DNA of 64,000 nucleotides, taken from assembly GCF_902167145.1 (NCBI RefSeq), contig NC_050099.1, forward strand, positions 9,500,434-9,564,433, given 5' to 3'. The DNA comes from Zea mays. Taxonomy: Eukaryota > Streptophyta > Magnoliopsida > Poales > Poaceae. The notes under the pieces are model-generated. The model was not told the origin of the DNA. It ran no database searches and saw nothing but the letters and a program-made list of their open reading frames with translations. Position numbers and translations under genes: made by a program. Positions 1 to 10,643 of the stretch are shown here, piece after piece. How positions within the stretch are numbered: position 1 is the stretch's first letter; every line of letters begins with the position of its first letter.

Positions 1-1741
1 TGTCATCCTAAACCTTTATAAAATTGTCCACTGAAATCTATGGAGATAATACCAATCCTCTATGTTACCCTCACTGAAAACCCAAGCCTAAGTAGTATTA
101 AGCCTAACCCACTGGAAGCCCCGCATGACTAAGAAAACCCTAAGTTAATTCTTGACTTAGTATTCTTTAGCTTAATGTTCTTAAATCTTGCATAATCATG
201 ACATACATGTTCATTGCATTTCGATAGACTGTAATCTTGCTGACGGAGAGTACATCCTCGTGCCGGAGCAAGGAGCTGCTCAGGAGGTAGCCCCAGATCC
301 AGCACCCGAGTCTGCACCAGAGGACCTACCTGCCCCTGCTTTGGAAGGCAAGCCCCGGGGTTATGCATAACCTATTATTTACGCTATTTTACTTCACTTA
401 ATGATTGTAGGATTGATTGTGCATTTAAGTGTAGGAATTGGTTGAAACCCTAGTTGCATGATCTCAGGAGTCCTATTGAGATGGATACTAGTATGCTAGG
501 TCGAGTAGTTGCTTTAATAAGTAGGATCTCGGTAGAAGACGAGTGATTTTTCCAGCACTCGCGCGAGGTCAGGGCATTGATTGTACCCACTTTCATATCG
601 TACTGATGTCGGTTGTGGACAACAATCCATGGGGATTGGTTGTCCACGGGATAAAATTGGAATAAGGATTAAGGTGTGGTACCGTGAGTCAAGCGTTTGA
701 ACGTACTAAGCACATGCCGAGAAATATGGTAAATCGGTAAGCCTAGTACCTGAGTGAACCCGACAGTGGACATATCCCCTCACGCGTCCTGAGACGAGGT
801 CTCCCATTCCGGTTATGGTGGGTACAAGTGCGGTCACTGCAGGACGGCCAGTCGGGGTCAGTGAGGCATTGTACGCCAAGGCGGTGAGCCCTGATCTTCT
901 GACGGGGAAGCGATGGGGACGGAGTGCCCCTGCATGTCGTGTGTTTAGGTTTACCTTGCAAGGATAAAACTCGATTCGAATCGTCTGCTTCTCGCAGCTA
1001 ATGAGACTGCTTGATCCATGCTGCTACATTGAGTAACAAGTGGAATGATGCGGAGATGATATAAGATGTTGATTGCTAAGATGTTTGCTACTTTGTATGA
1101 ATAGATAGTACACTTTTAGCCTTAAGAGAGTCACACTTAACTTTGACTAAGTTAAAATCTTGATTTAGAAACTCAGCTAGTGCTTTTGGCAACCAAACCC
1201 CACAGCCAAACAGCTGCATGTCTAGAGGTAGAGGAGTAGACTCCTCACACCGGGTAAGTCTAGCTGAGTATTAGTATACTCAGCCTTGCTTGTGGCAAAA
1301 ATTTTTTTTACAGGTTCTCTGGAGGACATGGTTGCTGGAGTGACTTGGCCGTCCACCTTACCACCGGGTTGGACTGTTGAGTGGGACCCTGCCTCGGCTG
1401 AGGAGGAGCATGAGGAGTGATGGGACGGGCTTCCCCATCTCTCCGTTTAATTATCGTTAGTTTTATTCCGCTGCACTTCGAACAATGATGGTTACTTTTG
1501 CAAAAACTCCGATGATGATGATGGTGATGTAATAATTAAATACTCTGGCATGTATGGTTTTATGCTTTATTGTATTTGCTCTGTGACTCACCTTCGAGTG
1601 AGATTGTGGTACTTGATCCTGTCAGTGGCCGTGTCGGACTAGATCCGAGGGATTGACGGGTTATTCCCATTTAAGTGTGGTCTAGCCTCTAAGGCAGGGC
1701 TTAGGCACTTAAGTCGGAATAATTCGGGCAGTTCCGCCACA
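1..1741 (+). repeat. Gypsy LTR A, 3' part only
   Basis: Base 1 corresponds to 18337 in LTR B, so only the last 1.74 kb of the LTR is in the window. It ends in GTTCCGCCACA, directly followed by the primer-binding site. Relative to LTRs B and C it lacks an 18-bp direct-repeat copy after GATGGGGACGG (B 19259-19276). Otherwise it differs from B and C by scattered point changes only. Confidence 0.93.
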
Positions 1742-1743
1742 GC

Positions 1744-1755
1744 TGGTATCGGAGC
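1744..1755 (+). other. Primer-binding site, gypsy copy 1
   Basis: TGGTATCGGAGC lies 2 bp after the LTR end. It matches the usual plant initiator-Met tRNA binding site TGGTATCAGAGC except for one G. The same sequence follows LTR B at 20099-20110. Confidence 0.85.
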
Positions 1756-2153
1756 TCGTACCACCACAGAGGAATCAATAAAATGTAAATACCATCAATT
1801 TTTCCAAGTAAAATTTGATAGAAACAATGTTGGATAGATACTAGGGCGAGCAGGATAGACCTAGGACGTGAAGCCTTAGGATAATAGAAGGGTAGCTAGG
1901 TGGCTAAGTAACTAGGCCCTACAGACCACTTTTACAGGATGGGAGTTCCTCCCTATTCCTTTTATCTTGTTGTGAGGTCGTTCAGGACGAGCATGCATGC
2001 ATTCATGATTAAGCAAATGGATAACTGAGTAAGGACCTAAAAACAGGATAGCAACCCTAGTGCCTTTCTACTTAACTAGAGATAGGTTGAGTTTTACTTT
2101 TCCTTGTTCTTTTTATAATTCTTTTTCTTTTACTTACGCTTAACCGTACACAG
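1756..2153 (+). other. Untranslated leader, gypsy copy 1
   Basis: No coding sequence is seen. The last 60 bases are pyrimidine-rich and end ACACAG immediately before the ATG of the upstream ORF, which resembles a splice acceptor. The equivalent stretch in copy 2 is 20111-20508. Confidence 0.6.
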
Positions 2154-3023
2154 ATGACTTCCCACGGATCCTCCAATGACGGAAATGCACTGACCCACAC
2201 TGACGGACTTGCACGAGAGGGCTTTCCCCGCATTTTGTGGGAGGTACTTCAGGGGGCCGGATACTTGACACCCCCTCAGTACACGGTGCAGCAATTTGAG
2301 AAGCACCGGGTGCCTCGCTGTAGGGTGACGATGATCTTGGAGCCTCATCCCCTGCAGCTAGGCTGGCGTTCTTTGGACTCCGAGTCTTTCGGATACCGGG
2401 CGGAGGACACGATCGAGGCGATCGCTCTGCACGGGTTGACGACTTTCTGCGGGTTCCATCCCTTGGAGCTCTCTACCCACCCCATTGGGTTGTTCCCCGC
2501 GGAAAAGGAGGACGACCCGATGTGGAAGGATCGGGTGGAGCATGCCAAGGATATCTGGGCTCTCTACCCAGGCCACACGGCTCACTTGTCGGTGCGATGC
2601 ATGAACGCCCTATATCGCCTGCAAGTGATGCGTGGGGAGGCAATGTCTCATTTGATGGCACTACTGGAGGCGACCAAGATCACCCTGGACAACAGGGAGG
2701 AGCTCGTGGTTGACTTGTCCCAGGAATTGGTGGAGAAAGATTTACAAGTGGAGCAGCTGTCGGATGAGATTCATGAGTTGGAGGAGCTAGTGGGCACCAG
2801 GGAGAACACCATTGAGGTCCTAGAGGATCAGCTCATTAACACTCAGCAGCAGCTTGCTGAGGCTAACGAGCACCTGGACATGCACCACCAGGAGATCCAG
2901 GACCAGGAGGCCAACGAGGACGTCGACATTGAGGGAGGAGATGAGCCTGCCTCCAGTGTAGACACTGCTGGTTCGGGAAGACCACCTTCCCCCGAGTCGA
3001 GTGTTGCTTCGTTCGCTCACTAG
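2154..3023 (+). CDS. Extra ORF upstream of gag, gypsy copy 1 (unknown function, coiled coil)
   Basis: This is a 289-residue ORF in the sense orientation between the primer-binding site and gag. The N-terminal 150 residues are a globular-looking region rich in Trp, His and Cys. About residues 165-260 form a strongly heptad-like, Glu/Leu-rich coiled coil with HELEELVGTRENTIEVLEDQ at its heart. The tail is acidic and Ser/Pro-rich. It is not gag: it has no zinc knuckle and gag follows separately. The ATG comes directly after ACACAG. Copy 2 keeps the same 289-residue length with only a few substitutions, so both copies were open when inserted. I do not recognise the family. Extra ORFs of unknown function are known in several plant LTR retrotransposons. 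A role in RNA binding, assembly or transport would be guesswork. Confidence 0.8.
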   Translation: MTSHGSSNDGNALTHTDGLAREGFPRILWEVLQGAGYLTPPQYTVQQFEKHRVPRCRVTMILEPHPLQLGWRSLDSESFGYRAEDTIEAIALHGLTTFCGFHPLELSTHPIGLFPAEKEDDPMWKDRVEHAKDIWALYPGHTAHLSVRCMNALYRLQVMRGEAMSHLMALLEATKITLDNREELVVDLSQELVEKDLQVEQLSDEIHELEELVGTRENTIEVLEDQLINTQQQLAEANEHLDMHHQEIQDQEANEDVDIEGGDEPASSVDTAGSGRPPSPESSVASFAH

Positions 3024-3327
3024 GTGTCCAGGGTAGGCTTAGAAGTTGGACAGTTGGACTCCTCGTAGCTAGCTTAGCTTTTGCACCCTTGGGGTACTAG
3101 GCTAGATAGAGTTGAGTCATTTTGGAGCAATTTGATGTAATCGTGCTAAAACTCTCTTGGGAGCTGGTTTGATGGATGTTATTATCAGTTTAGATTTGGA
3201 AGGAGGAATTTATGCCTCTTGAAATCCCTTTGTTGAAGTCGGAATCTATCATGCTGTTTTAACTTTTCCCCATGATAAAATCTTGAAACTTGGAACTGTG
3301 GTGTTAAGTATGTATGTGGTTTTTCAG

Positions 3328-6300
3328 ATGGCCGGGAGGCAGCGTCGTGGCCAGAACGAGCACGTTCCTCCACCGCCGCCACCGCCCCCCACTTTGCAGG
3401 AGCTCATGGCTCAGCAGAATGAGATCCTGAGGCAGCTGGCTCAGCGTCAGCCACCACCACAGCACTATGGTGGTGGAGACCATCAGCGTCACCCTGCGGC
3501 GGCTACCTATCAGGAGTTCCTCAGCACCCAGCCCCCATTGTTCACAAGGGCAGAGGATCCCCTTGATGCGGATGTATGGTTGCGAGTAGTGGAATCCAAA
3601 TTCCCACTACTCCATGGAGTTTGCTCAGAGGTCACCAAAGTCAGGTTCGCCACCCAGCAGCTTCGCGGACCTGCAAGGACTTGGTGGGATCATTTTCTTG
3701 CTATGCAGCCAGAGGACCGAGAGGTGGAATGGAGGGAGTTCAAGGCAGCTTTTAGAGGACACCATATACCAGCCGGGATCATGGACAGGAAGCTCAATGA
3801 GTTTCTGGCACTCACTCAGGGCAACCGGACAGTGTTGCAGTATGCCCAGGCTTTTAATGATTTGTGCCAGTATGCGGGATATCATGCAGATACAGATGAG
3901 AAGAAGAGGGATAGGTTCAGGAGGGGGCTCAGCACTAAGCTCCGGGATCGTCTCAACACCGTAAGGGCCAACAGCTACAATGAGTTGGTCAACATGGCTA
4001 TCTCCCAAGAGGACTGCATTACAGCTCGACAGGCAGAGAAGAAGAGGAAGACCCCTGTGGCAGGTCCCTCAGCTCAGCCACAGCGCTTCAGGATTGTGTC
4101 CGACACACAGAACAGGGGACCCCAACAGCAGCAAGGGAGATGGGTGATCCGACCACCACAGCAGTAGCAGCAGGTACCCAACCGCAACCAGTTTCCAGCC
4201 CAGAGGAACAGTCAGTAGCAGCAGCAGTACCGCCAAGCTAATGACAACAGGTGTTTCACCTGTGGTAACATTGGGCATTATGCCAAGAATTGCCCCAGGA
4301 ATCAGCAGAGGCAGGGGCAGAATGTTAACCAGAACCAAGGCAAGAGGCAGAAGGTGCAAGTGAGGCAGGGCAGGCTGAACTTCACCACCATGGCTGATAT
4401 TCCAGAGGGAGCACCCGTCATGACTGGTATCTTTACAGTTTTAAATTATCCTACTATCACTCTTTTTGATTCTGGTGCATCACATAGTTTTATTAGTGCC
4501 AAATTTAGTGCCAAGTGTCAATTGCCCTTTCACCACACCAATGGGGGTATCACCATTTCAACACCAGGAGGCAGGATTGCCACCAATCAAATCAATAAGA
4601 ATGTGCCTCTAAAGTTTGGTAGTTTGATAATTAAAACCAACCTTCTTATCTTGGGACTGGATAGTGTGGATATCATATTGGGAACTGATTGGTTGACCAA
4701 ACATCAGGCAGTGATTGACATTGCAGCTAGGGCCATCGAAGTGCACTCACCAACCTGTGGTGAAACCACATTATATTTGCCCGATCGGGGTTGTAGCCGT
4801 TCTTGTGCCTATATCATGACAGAATCCCCAGTAAGGAAGATCCCAGTAGTCTGTGACTACCCCGACGTTTTTCCGGATGAATTGCCAGGAATGCCACCTG
4901 ACAGAGACATTGAGTTCGTCATCGAATTGCAACCCGGGACTGCTCCTATCTCTAAGAGACCCTATAGGATGCCTCCCGCGGAATTGGCAGAAATGAAGAA
5001 GCAATTGCAAGAGTTGTTGGACAAGGGGTTTATTCGTCCAAGTACTTCACCATGGGGATGTCCCGCCTTATTCGTGAAGAAAAAGGATGAGAGTTTGAGA
5101 ATGTGTGTTGATTATCGCCCTCTCAATGCGGTGACTATCAAGAACAAATACCCACTGCCCCGCATTGATGTTCTTTTTGATCAGTTGGTAGGAGCCAAGG
5201 TATTCTCCAAGATAGACCTTCGCTCAGGCTACCATCAGATCAAGATCCGTGCCAGCGATATTCCCAAGACGGCCTTCTCTACCAGATATGGGATGTATGA
5301 GTTTTTGGTGATGTCTTTTGGGCTGACCAATGCCCCGGCTTATTTCATGTACTTGATGAACTCAGTATTCATGCCAGAGCTGGACAAGTTCGTGGTCGTT
5401 TTCATTGATGATATTCTGGTCTATTCCAAGAATGAAGACGAGCATGCTGAGCATTTGCATATCGTGCTTCAGCGACTGCTCGATCATCGTCTTTATGCTA
5501 AATTGTCTAAATGTGAATTCTGGCTAAAGGAAATAAAATTCTTGGGTCACACAATCTCTCAGGAGGGGATATCAGTCGACCCTGAGAAGGTGCAAGAAGT
5601 GATGAATTGGAAGCCTCCAACTACAGTGAGACAGATTAGGAGTTTTCTGGGGTTGGCAGGGTACTACCGACGATTTATTCCGAATTTCTCCAGAATTGCC
5701 AAGCCAATGACTGAGTTATTGAAGAAGGGAGCCAAGTTCACTTGGAGCCAGAAGTGCGAAGATGCTTTTCATACCTTGAGGCAGCATCTAACAACAGCCC
5801 CAGTGCTGGCCCAACCTGACAACGCCAAGCCATTTGAAGTTTATTGTGATGCTTCTGGTACAGGTTTGGGATGTGTCTTGATGCAAGAGAACAGAGTGAT
5901 TGCTTATGCTTCCCGGGCACTCAGGCCCCATGAGCAGAACTACCCTACGCATGATCTAGAATTGGCAGCTGTAGTTCATGCTCTGAAGATATGGAGACAC
6001 TACCTGATGGGAGCTCACTGTAACATCTATACTGATCACAAGAGTCTCAAATACATCTTCACTCAGGCAGATCTGAACATGAGGCAAAGGAGGTGGTTAG
6101 AGTTAATCAAGGACTATGATTTGGAGGTGCATTACCATCCTGGCAAAGCCAATGTTGTGGCAGATGCTTTGAGCAGAAAGGCCCAGTGCAATTGCATGAG
6201 CATGGATGCAAGAGTTACCGCCCTGTGTGATGAATTGTGCAAGCTGAACCTAGAAGTTGTTTCTCCGGGTGACATAAGCTATATCGCGGTGGAGCCCACA

Positions 6301-7080
6301 TTGCAAGAGCAAATAGTTCAGGCACAGATTCGGGATAAGGGTGTTCAGGTTATCAAAGATATGCTCAAGCAAAGGGCGGAAAAATACAAGTGTTTCCGAC
6401 AGGACAGCAAGGGAATTCTATGGTTTGGAGATCGATTGGTTGTTCCTAAGGATCCTGAGCTCAGAAAGAAGATATTGGATGAAGCTCACCTTTCAAAATT
6501 CTCCATGCACCCTGGTAGCAACAAGATGTACCATGATATCAGATCTCTTTATTGGTGGACTACAATGAAAAGGGAAATTGCCAAGTACATATCCGAGTGT
6601 GATACTTGCCAGAGAATTAAGGCTAGTCACTTAAAGGCAGCAGGCCCTCTGCAACCCCTTCCCATACCATCTTGGAAATGGGAGGACATTTGCATGGACT
6701 TCATAGTGGGATTACCCAATACCTCCAGGCACCATGATTCTATTTGGGTCATTGTGGACAGGTTGACCAAGACTGCTCATTTCTTGCCAGTGCATACCAC
6801 CCACAGGGCAGAGACGTACGCTGAAATTTATGTTGATCAGATAATAAGGTTGCATGGTATTCCCAAGACCATTGTATCTGACAGAGGAGCACCATTTGTG
6901 GCACGATTTTGGGAGCAATTGCAAGAGTCACTTGGGACCCATGTCATCCGAAGCTCAGCATATCACCCTCAAACAGATGGGCAAACAGAAAGGGTAAATC
7001 AGATTTTGGAAGACATGTTGCAAGCATGTGCACTACATTATGGAAAGGATTGGGATAAGTGTCTGTCTTTGGCGGAGTTT
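3328..7080 (+). pseudogene. Gypsy gag-pol copy 1, 5' part (gag, protease, RT, RNase H, most of integrase)
   Basis: The start is taken at the ATG at 3328, just after TTTTTCAG; copy 2 has the same context. Gag begins with a proline run, then the capsid-type region, then a CCHC knuckle ([14 protein letters not shown]) near 4255-4296. In the same frame come protease (FDSGASH, near 4468), reverse transcriptase (catalytic FIDDIL near 5402), RNase H (VYCDASG near 5842; YTDHKSL), the integrase zinc finger (HPGSN...CDTC) and the catalytic core ([25 protein letters not shown]). Two in-frame TAG codons (4165-4167 and 4216-4218) interrupt the Gln-rich linker where copy 2 reads CAG. The frame is otherwise open to 7080, where the Sirevirus is inserted; the rest is at 15008-15676. 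The polyprotein would copy and integrate element RNA in cytoplasmic particles, but this copy cannot do so. Confidence 0.92.
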
Positions 7081-8328
7081 TGAGAGCACCTAGAGGGGGG
7101 GTGAATAGCTGATCCTGTAAAAACTTAACTTATAGCCACAAAAACTTGTTAAGGGTTAGCACAATAATTGCCAAGTGGCTAACGAGGAGATCTTGCACAA
7201 TATGACAATCACAAAGAATTTAACACAGGGAAGACACGGTGATTTATCCCGTGGTTCGGCCAAGTACAAAACTTGCCTACTCCACGTTGTGGCGTCCCAA
7301 CGGACGAGGGTTGCAATCAACCCCTCTCAAGCGGTCCAAAGACCCACTTGAATACCACGGTGTTTTTGCCTTGCTTATCTTTATCCCACTCGCGAGGAAT
7401 CTCCACAAATTGGAGTCTCTCGCCCTTACACTTAAGATTCACAAAGAAGCACGGAGTAAGGGAGGGAAGCAACACACACAAATCCACAGTGAAATGCGCA
7501 CACACACGGCCAAGAATCGAGCTCAAAGACTATCTCAGTTTCTCACAAGAACGGAGCTCGAATCACTTAGAATCACAAACGGATGTGCAAAGACTGAGTG
7601 TGGATGATCAAGAATGCTCAAAGGTTGCTTGGTTTTCTCCTCCATGCGCCTAGGGGTCCCTTTTATAGCCCCAAGGCAGCTAGGACCCGTTGAGAACAAA
7701 TCTGGAAGGCCATCTTTGCCTTCTGTCGTCGGGCGCACCGGACAGTCCGGTGCACACCGGACAGTGTCCGGTGCCCGATTCCTTTCCTTAAATGGCGAAG
7801 CCGACCGTTGTAGATGCGGGAGCCGTTGGCGCACCGGACATGTCCGGTGCACACCGGACAGTCCGGTGCCCCCTTCCGACCGTTGGCTCGGCCACGTGTC
7901 CCGCGCAGATCGCGCGGCCGACCGGTTGCCCGGCCGACTGTTGGCTCACCGGACAGTCCGGTGCACACCGGACAGTCCGGTGAATTTTAGCCGTACGCCG
8001 TCAGCCAATTCCCGAGAGCGGCCTCTTCGGCTGAGGCAGCCTGGCGCACCGGACACTGTCCGGTGCACCACCGGACAGTCCGGTGCCCCAGACCGAAACA
8101 GCCTTTTGGCTGTACATAGCCAAGTCTTCTCTTCTCTTCTTCTTTCTGTTTCTAACACTTAGACAAATATATTAGTACACAAAACCAATGTACTAAGACT
8201 TAGAAACATACCTTTGTTGTAGATTTGCACTTTGTTCATCCATGAGCATTGATTCACATTGAGGCACTTGTGTTGACACTCAATCACCAAAATACTTAGA
8301 AATGGCCCAAGGGCACATTTCCCTTTCA
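7081..8328 (-). repeat. Sirevirus copy 1, 3' LTR
   Basis: This 1248-bp LTR lies next to the polypurine tract. On the plus strand it starts TGAGAGCACC and ends CCCTTTCA. It matches the 5' LTR (13732-15002) closely and is 23 bp shorter, mainly through differences in the palindrome cluster. Confidence 0.93.
7736..8084. repeat. Palindromic CACCGGAC cluster in Sirevirus copy 1 3' LTR
   Basis: Eight palindromic units of the form CACCGGACAGTCCGGTG (with ATG, ACTG or AGTG variants in the centre) occur in four pairs, separated by GC-rich spacers. They sit upstream of the LTR TATA box when read on the minus strand. Such clusters are a known hallmark of Sirevirus LTRs and may be promoter elements or methylation targets. 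Confidence 0.85.
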
Positions 8329-8342
8329 ATCTCCCCCTTTTT
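8329..8342 (-). other. Polypurine tract, Sirevirus copy 1
   Basis: On the minus strand this reads AAAAAGGGGGAGAT, adjoining the 3' LTR. It would prime plus-strand DNA synthesis. Similar purine blocks recur further inside (for example near 8570 and 8990), as expected for Sireviruses, which carry multiple polypurine tracts. Confidence 0.8.
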
Positions 8343-9126
8343 GGTGATTTATGCCAACACAACATAAAGCAACTAGAACAAGTGCAAAATCACTTCAAAT
8401 AAAACTCAAATTGATTTTGATTCAATTTTGGCATATATGGATCATCCTTTGCCACCACTTGGTTTGTTTTTGCAAATCAAACTCAAATCTCTATCTCTAA
8501 GTCAAACACACATGTTGAGGCATAAAGAGAGTCATTCCAAAAGAGATTGATCAAAGATTTCAAAAACTCCCCCTATTCCCCATAATCAACACTTCTCCCC
8601 ACAAGAAGCCAACTTTTGACAATAGAGACAATAAGAGACAATAAAAGCATTTGACAAAACAAAAACTCTATTCTACTATTTTCAAAATCTCTCAAGTGGT
8701 AGCTGATCCATTTATCGCTTTGACCTTTATTTTCTCCCCCTTTGGCATCAAGCACCAAAACGGGATCAATCTTGGCCTTATAACCCCATTGCCTCACCAA
8801 AGTCTTCAATTAAGAGCAAATGGCAATAAGATTTCATGAGATGAACTTGGAATAAGTTACCCTCTCATCGGAGTGCAGTGGAAGTCTTTTATGGTCCAAG
8901 TCCACCTTTTCCCTTTCAATCCTCCTTCGAGACTAAATCATCAAACTCAAGCACATGGTTAGTCTCAAAGGGTCAAGTTGTAACACATCTCCCCCTAAAC
9001 ATGTGCAACACTTTGCAACGGACTTGTGAGGTCCAGGGAGTGTTTGTACAACTTGAGCACCATAATAAGCAACAAAAATGCAAAAAGGAACATGATAAAA
9101 AAACATAAATACATGTATGCTACAAT
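8343..9126 (-). other. Non-coding 3' region of Sirevirus copy 1
   Basis: This is 784 bp between the end of RNase H and the polypurine tract. No coding sequence is supported. It holds several short C-rich blocks (CTCCCCC on the plus strand) that look like extra polypurine tracts. No envelope-like ORF is visible. Confidence 0.6.
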
Positions 9127-10635
9127 TCAATCCAGGTTCCGCGAATCTAAGACATTTAGCTCACTACGCAACCTGCAAAAGGTCTTCTCATCTAGAGGCT
9201 TAGTGAAGATATCGGCTAGCTGGTTCTCGGTGCTAACATGAAACACTTCGATATCTCCCTTTTGCTGGTGGTCTCTCAAAAAGTGATGCCGGATGTCTAT
9301 GTGCTTTGTGCGGCTGTGCTCAACAGGATTCTCCGCCATGCGGATAGCACTCTCATTGTCACATAGGAGTGGGACTTTGCTCAGATTGTAGCCAAAGTCC
9401 CGGAGGGTTTGCCTCATCCAAAGTAGTTGCGCGCAACACTGACCTGCGGCAACGTACTCGGCCTCAGCGGTGGATAGGGCAACGGAGGTTTGTTTCTTAG
9501 AGTTCCATGACACCAGGGACCTTCCTAAGAATTGGCACGTCCCCGATGTACTCTTCCTATCGACCTTACATCCAGCATAGTCGGAGTCTGAGTATCCAAC
9601 TAAGTCAAAGGTAGACCCCTTTGGATACCAGAGCCCGAAGCAAGGCGTAGCAACCAAATATCTAAGAATTCGCTTCACCGCCACTAGGTGACACTCCTTA
9701 GGATCGGATTGAAATCTAGCACACATGCATACGCTAAGCATAATATCCGGTCTACTAGCACATAAGTAAAGCAAAGAACCTATCATTGACCGGTATGCTT
9801 TTTGATCAACGGACTTACCTCCTTTGTTGAGGTCGGTGTGTCCGTCTGTCCCCATCGGAGTCTTTGCGGGCTTGGCGTCCTTCATCCCAAACCGCTTTAG
9901 CAGATCTTGCGTGTACTTCGTTTGGGAGATGAAGGTGCCGTCCTTGAGTTGCTTCACTTGGAACCCAAGGAAGTAGTTCAACCCGCCCATCATCGACATC
10001 TTGAATTTCTGCGTCATCACCCTGCTAAACTCTTCACAAGACTTTTGGTTAGTAGAACCAAATATTATGTCATCGACATAAATTTGGCACACAAACAAAT
10101 CACCATCACATGTCTTAGTGAAAAGAGTTGGATCGGCTTTCCCAACCTTGAAAGCATTAGCAATTAAAAAGTCTCTAAGGCATTCATACCATGCTCTTGG
10201 GGCTTGCTTAAGTCCATAGAGCGCCTTAGAGAGCTTACACACGTGGTCGGGGTACCGTTCATCCTCGAAGCCAGGGGGTTGCTCCACATATACCTCCTCC
10301 TTGATTGGCCCGTTGAGGAAAGCGCTCTTCACATCCATTTGGTACAACCTGAAAGAATGGTGAGCGGCATATGCTAGCAAGATACGAATGGACTCTAGCC
10401 TAGCCACAGGAGCGAAAGTCTCCTCAAAGTCCAAACCTGCGACTTGGGCATAACCTTTTGCCACAAGTCGAGCCTTGTTCCTCGTCACCACCCCGTGCTC
10501 GTCCTGTTTGTTGCGGAACACCCACTTGTTTCCCACAACATTTTGCTTCGGACGAGGCACCAGTGTCCAAACTTCATTGCGCTTGAAGTTGTTGAGCTCC
10601 TCCTGCATGGCCAATACCCAGTCCGGATCTAGCAA
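9127..10635 (-). CDS. Sirevirus copy 1 reverse transcriptase / RNase H
   Basis: This 502-residue frame encodes the C-terminal half of the copia polyprotein. Reverse transcriptase begins near residue 20 ([19 protein letters not shown]). The catalytic YVDDIIFGS is near residue 187. The RNase H part has [29 protein letters not shown] and DIFTKPLDE. It copies element RNA into DNA inside virus-like particles. The natural polyprotein would join it to the upstream gag-protease-integrase frame, but one A is missing in the A-run near 10690 compared with copy 2 at about 57375, so the two halves are now in different frames. The ATG at 10635 is an internal Met, not a true start. Confidence 0.92.
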   Translation of the reverse strand: MLDPDWVLAMQEELNNFKRNEVWTLVPRPKQNVVGNKWVFRNKQDEHGVVTRNKARLVAKGYAQVAGLDFEETFAPVARLESIRILLAYAAHHSFRLYQMDVKSAFLNGPIKEEVYVEQPPGFEDERYPDHVCKLSKALYGLKQAPRAWYECLRDFLIANAFKVGKADPTLFTKTCDGDLFVCQIYVDDIIFGSTNQKSCEEFSRVMTQKFKMSMMGGLNYFLGFQVKQLKDGTFISQTKYTQDLLKRFGMKDAKPAKTPMGTDGHTDLNKGGKSVDQKAYRSMIGSLLYLCASRPDIMLSVCMCARFQSDPKECHLVAVKRILRYLVATPCFGLWYPKGSTFDLVGYSDSDYAGCKVDRKSTSGTCQFLGRSLVSWNSKKQTSVALSTAEAEYVAAGQCCAQLLWMRQTLRDFGYNLSKVPLLCDNESAIRMAENPVEHSRTKHIDIRHHFLRDHQQKGDIEVFHVSTENQLADIFTKPLDEKTFCRLRSELNVLDSRNLD

Positions 10636-10643
10636 GGCCTCCT

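Noticed and set aside
1254..1313. A self-contained intron in the LTR (GTAAGT to TTTTTTTACAG)
   Set aside because: At 60 bp it is shorter than normal plant introns. The sites may pair with others, but this pair alone is not supported.
7736..8084. Regularly spaced short palindromes that look like a CRISPR array
   Set aside because: The units are perfect palindromes inside an LTR, spacing is irregular, all four LTRs carry them, and the host is a plant.
8343..9126. An envelope-like gene after pol in Sirevirus copy 1
   Set aside because: Some Sireviruses carry one, but here no long minus-strand frame or membrane segment is visible.
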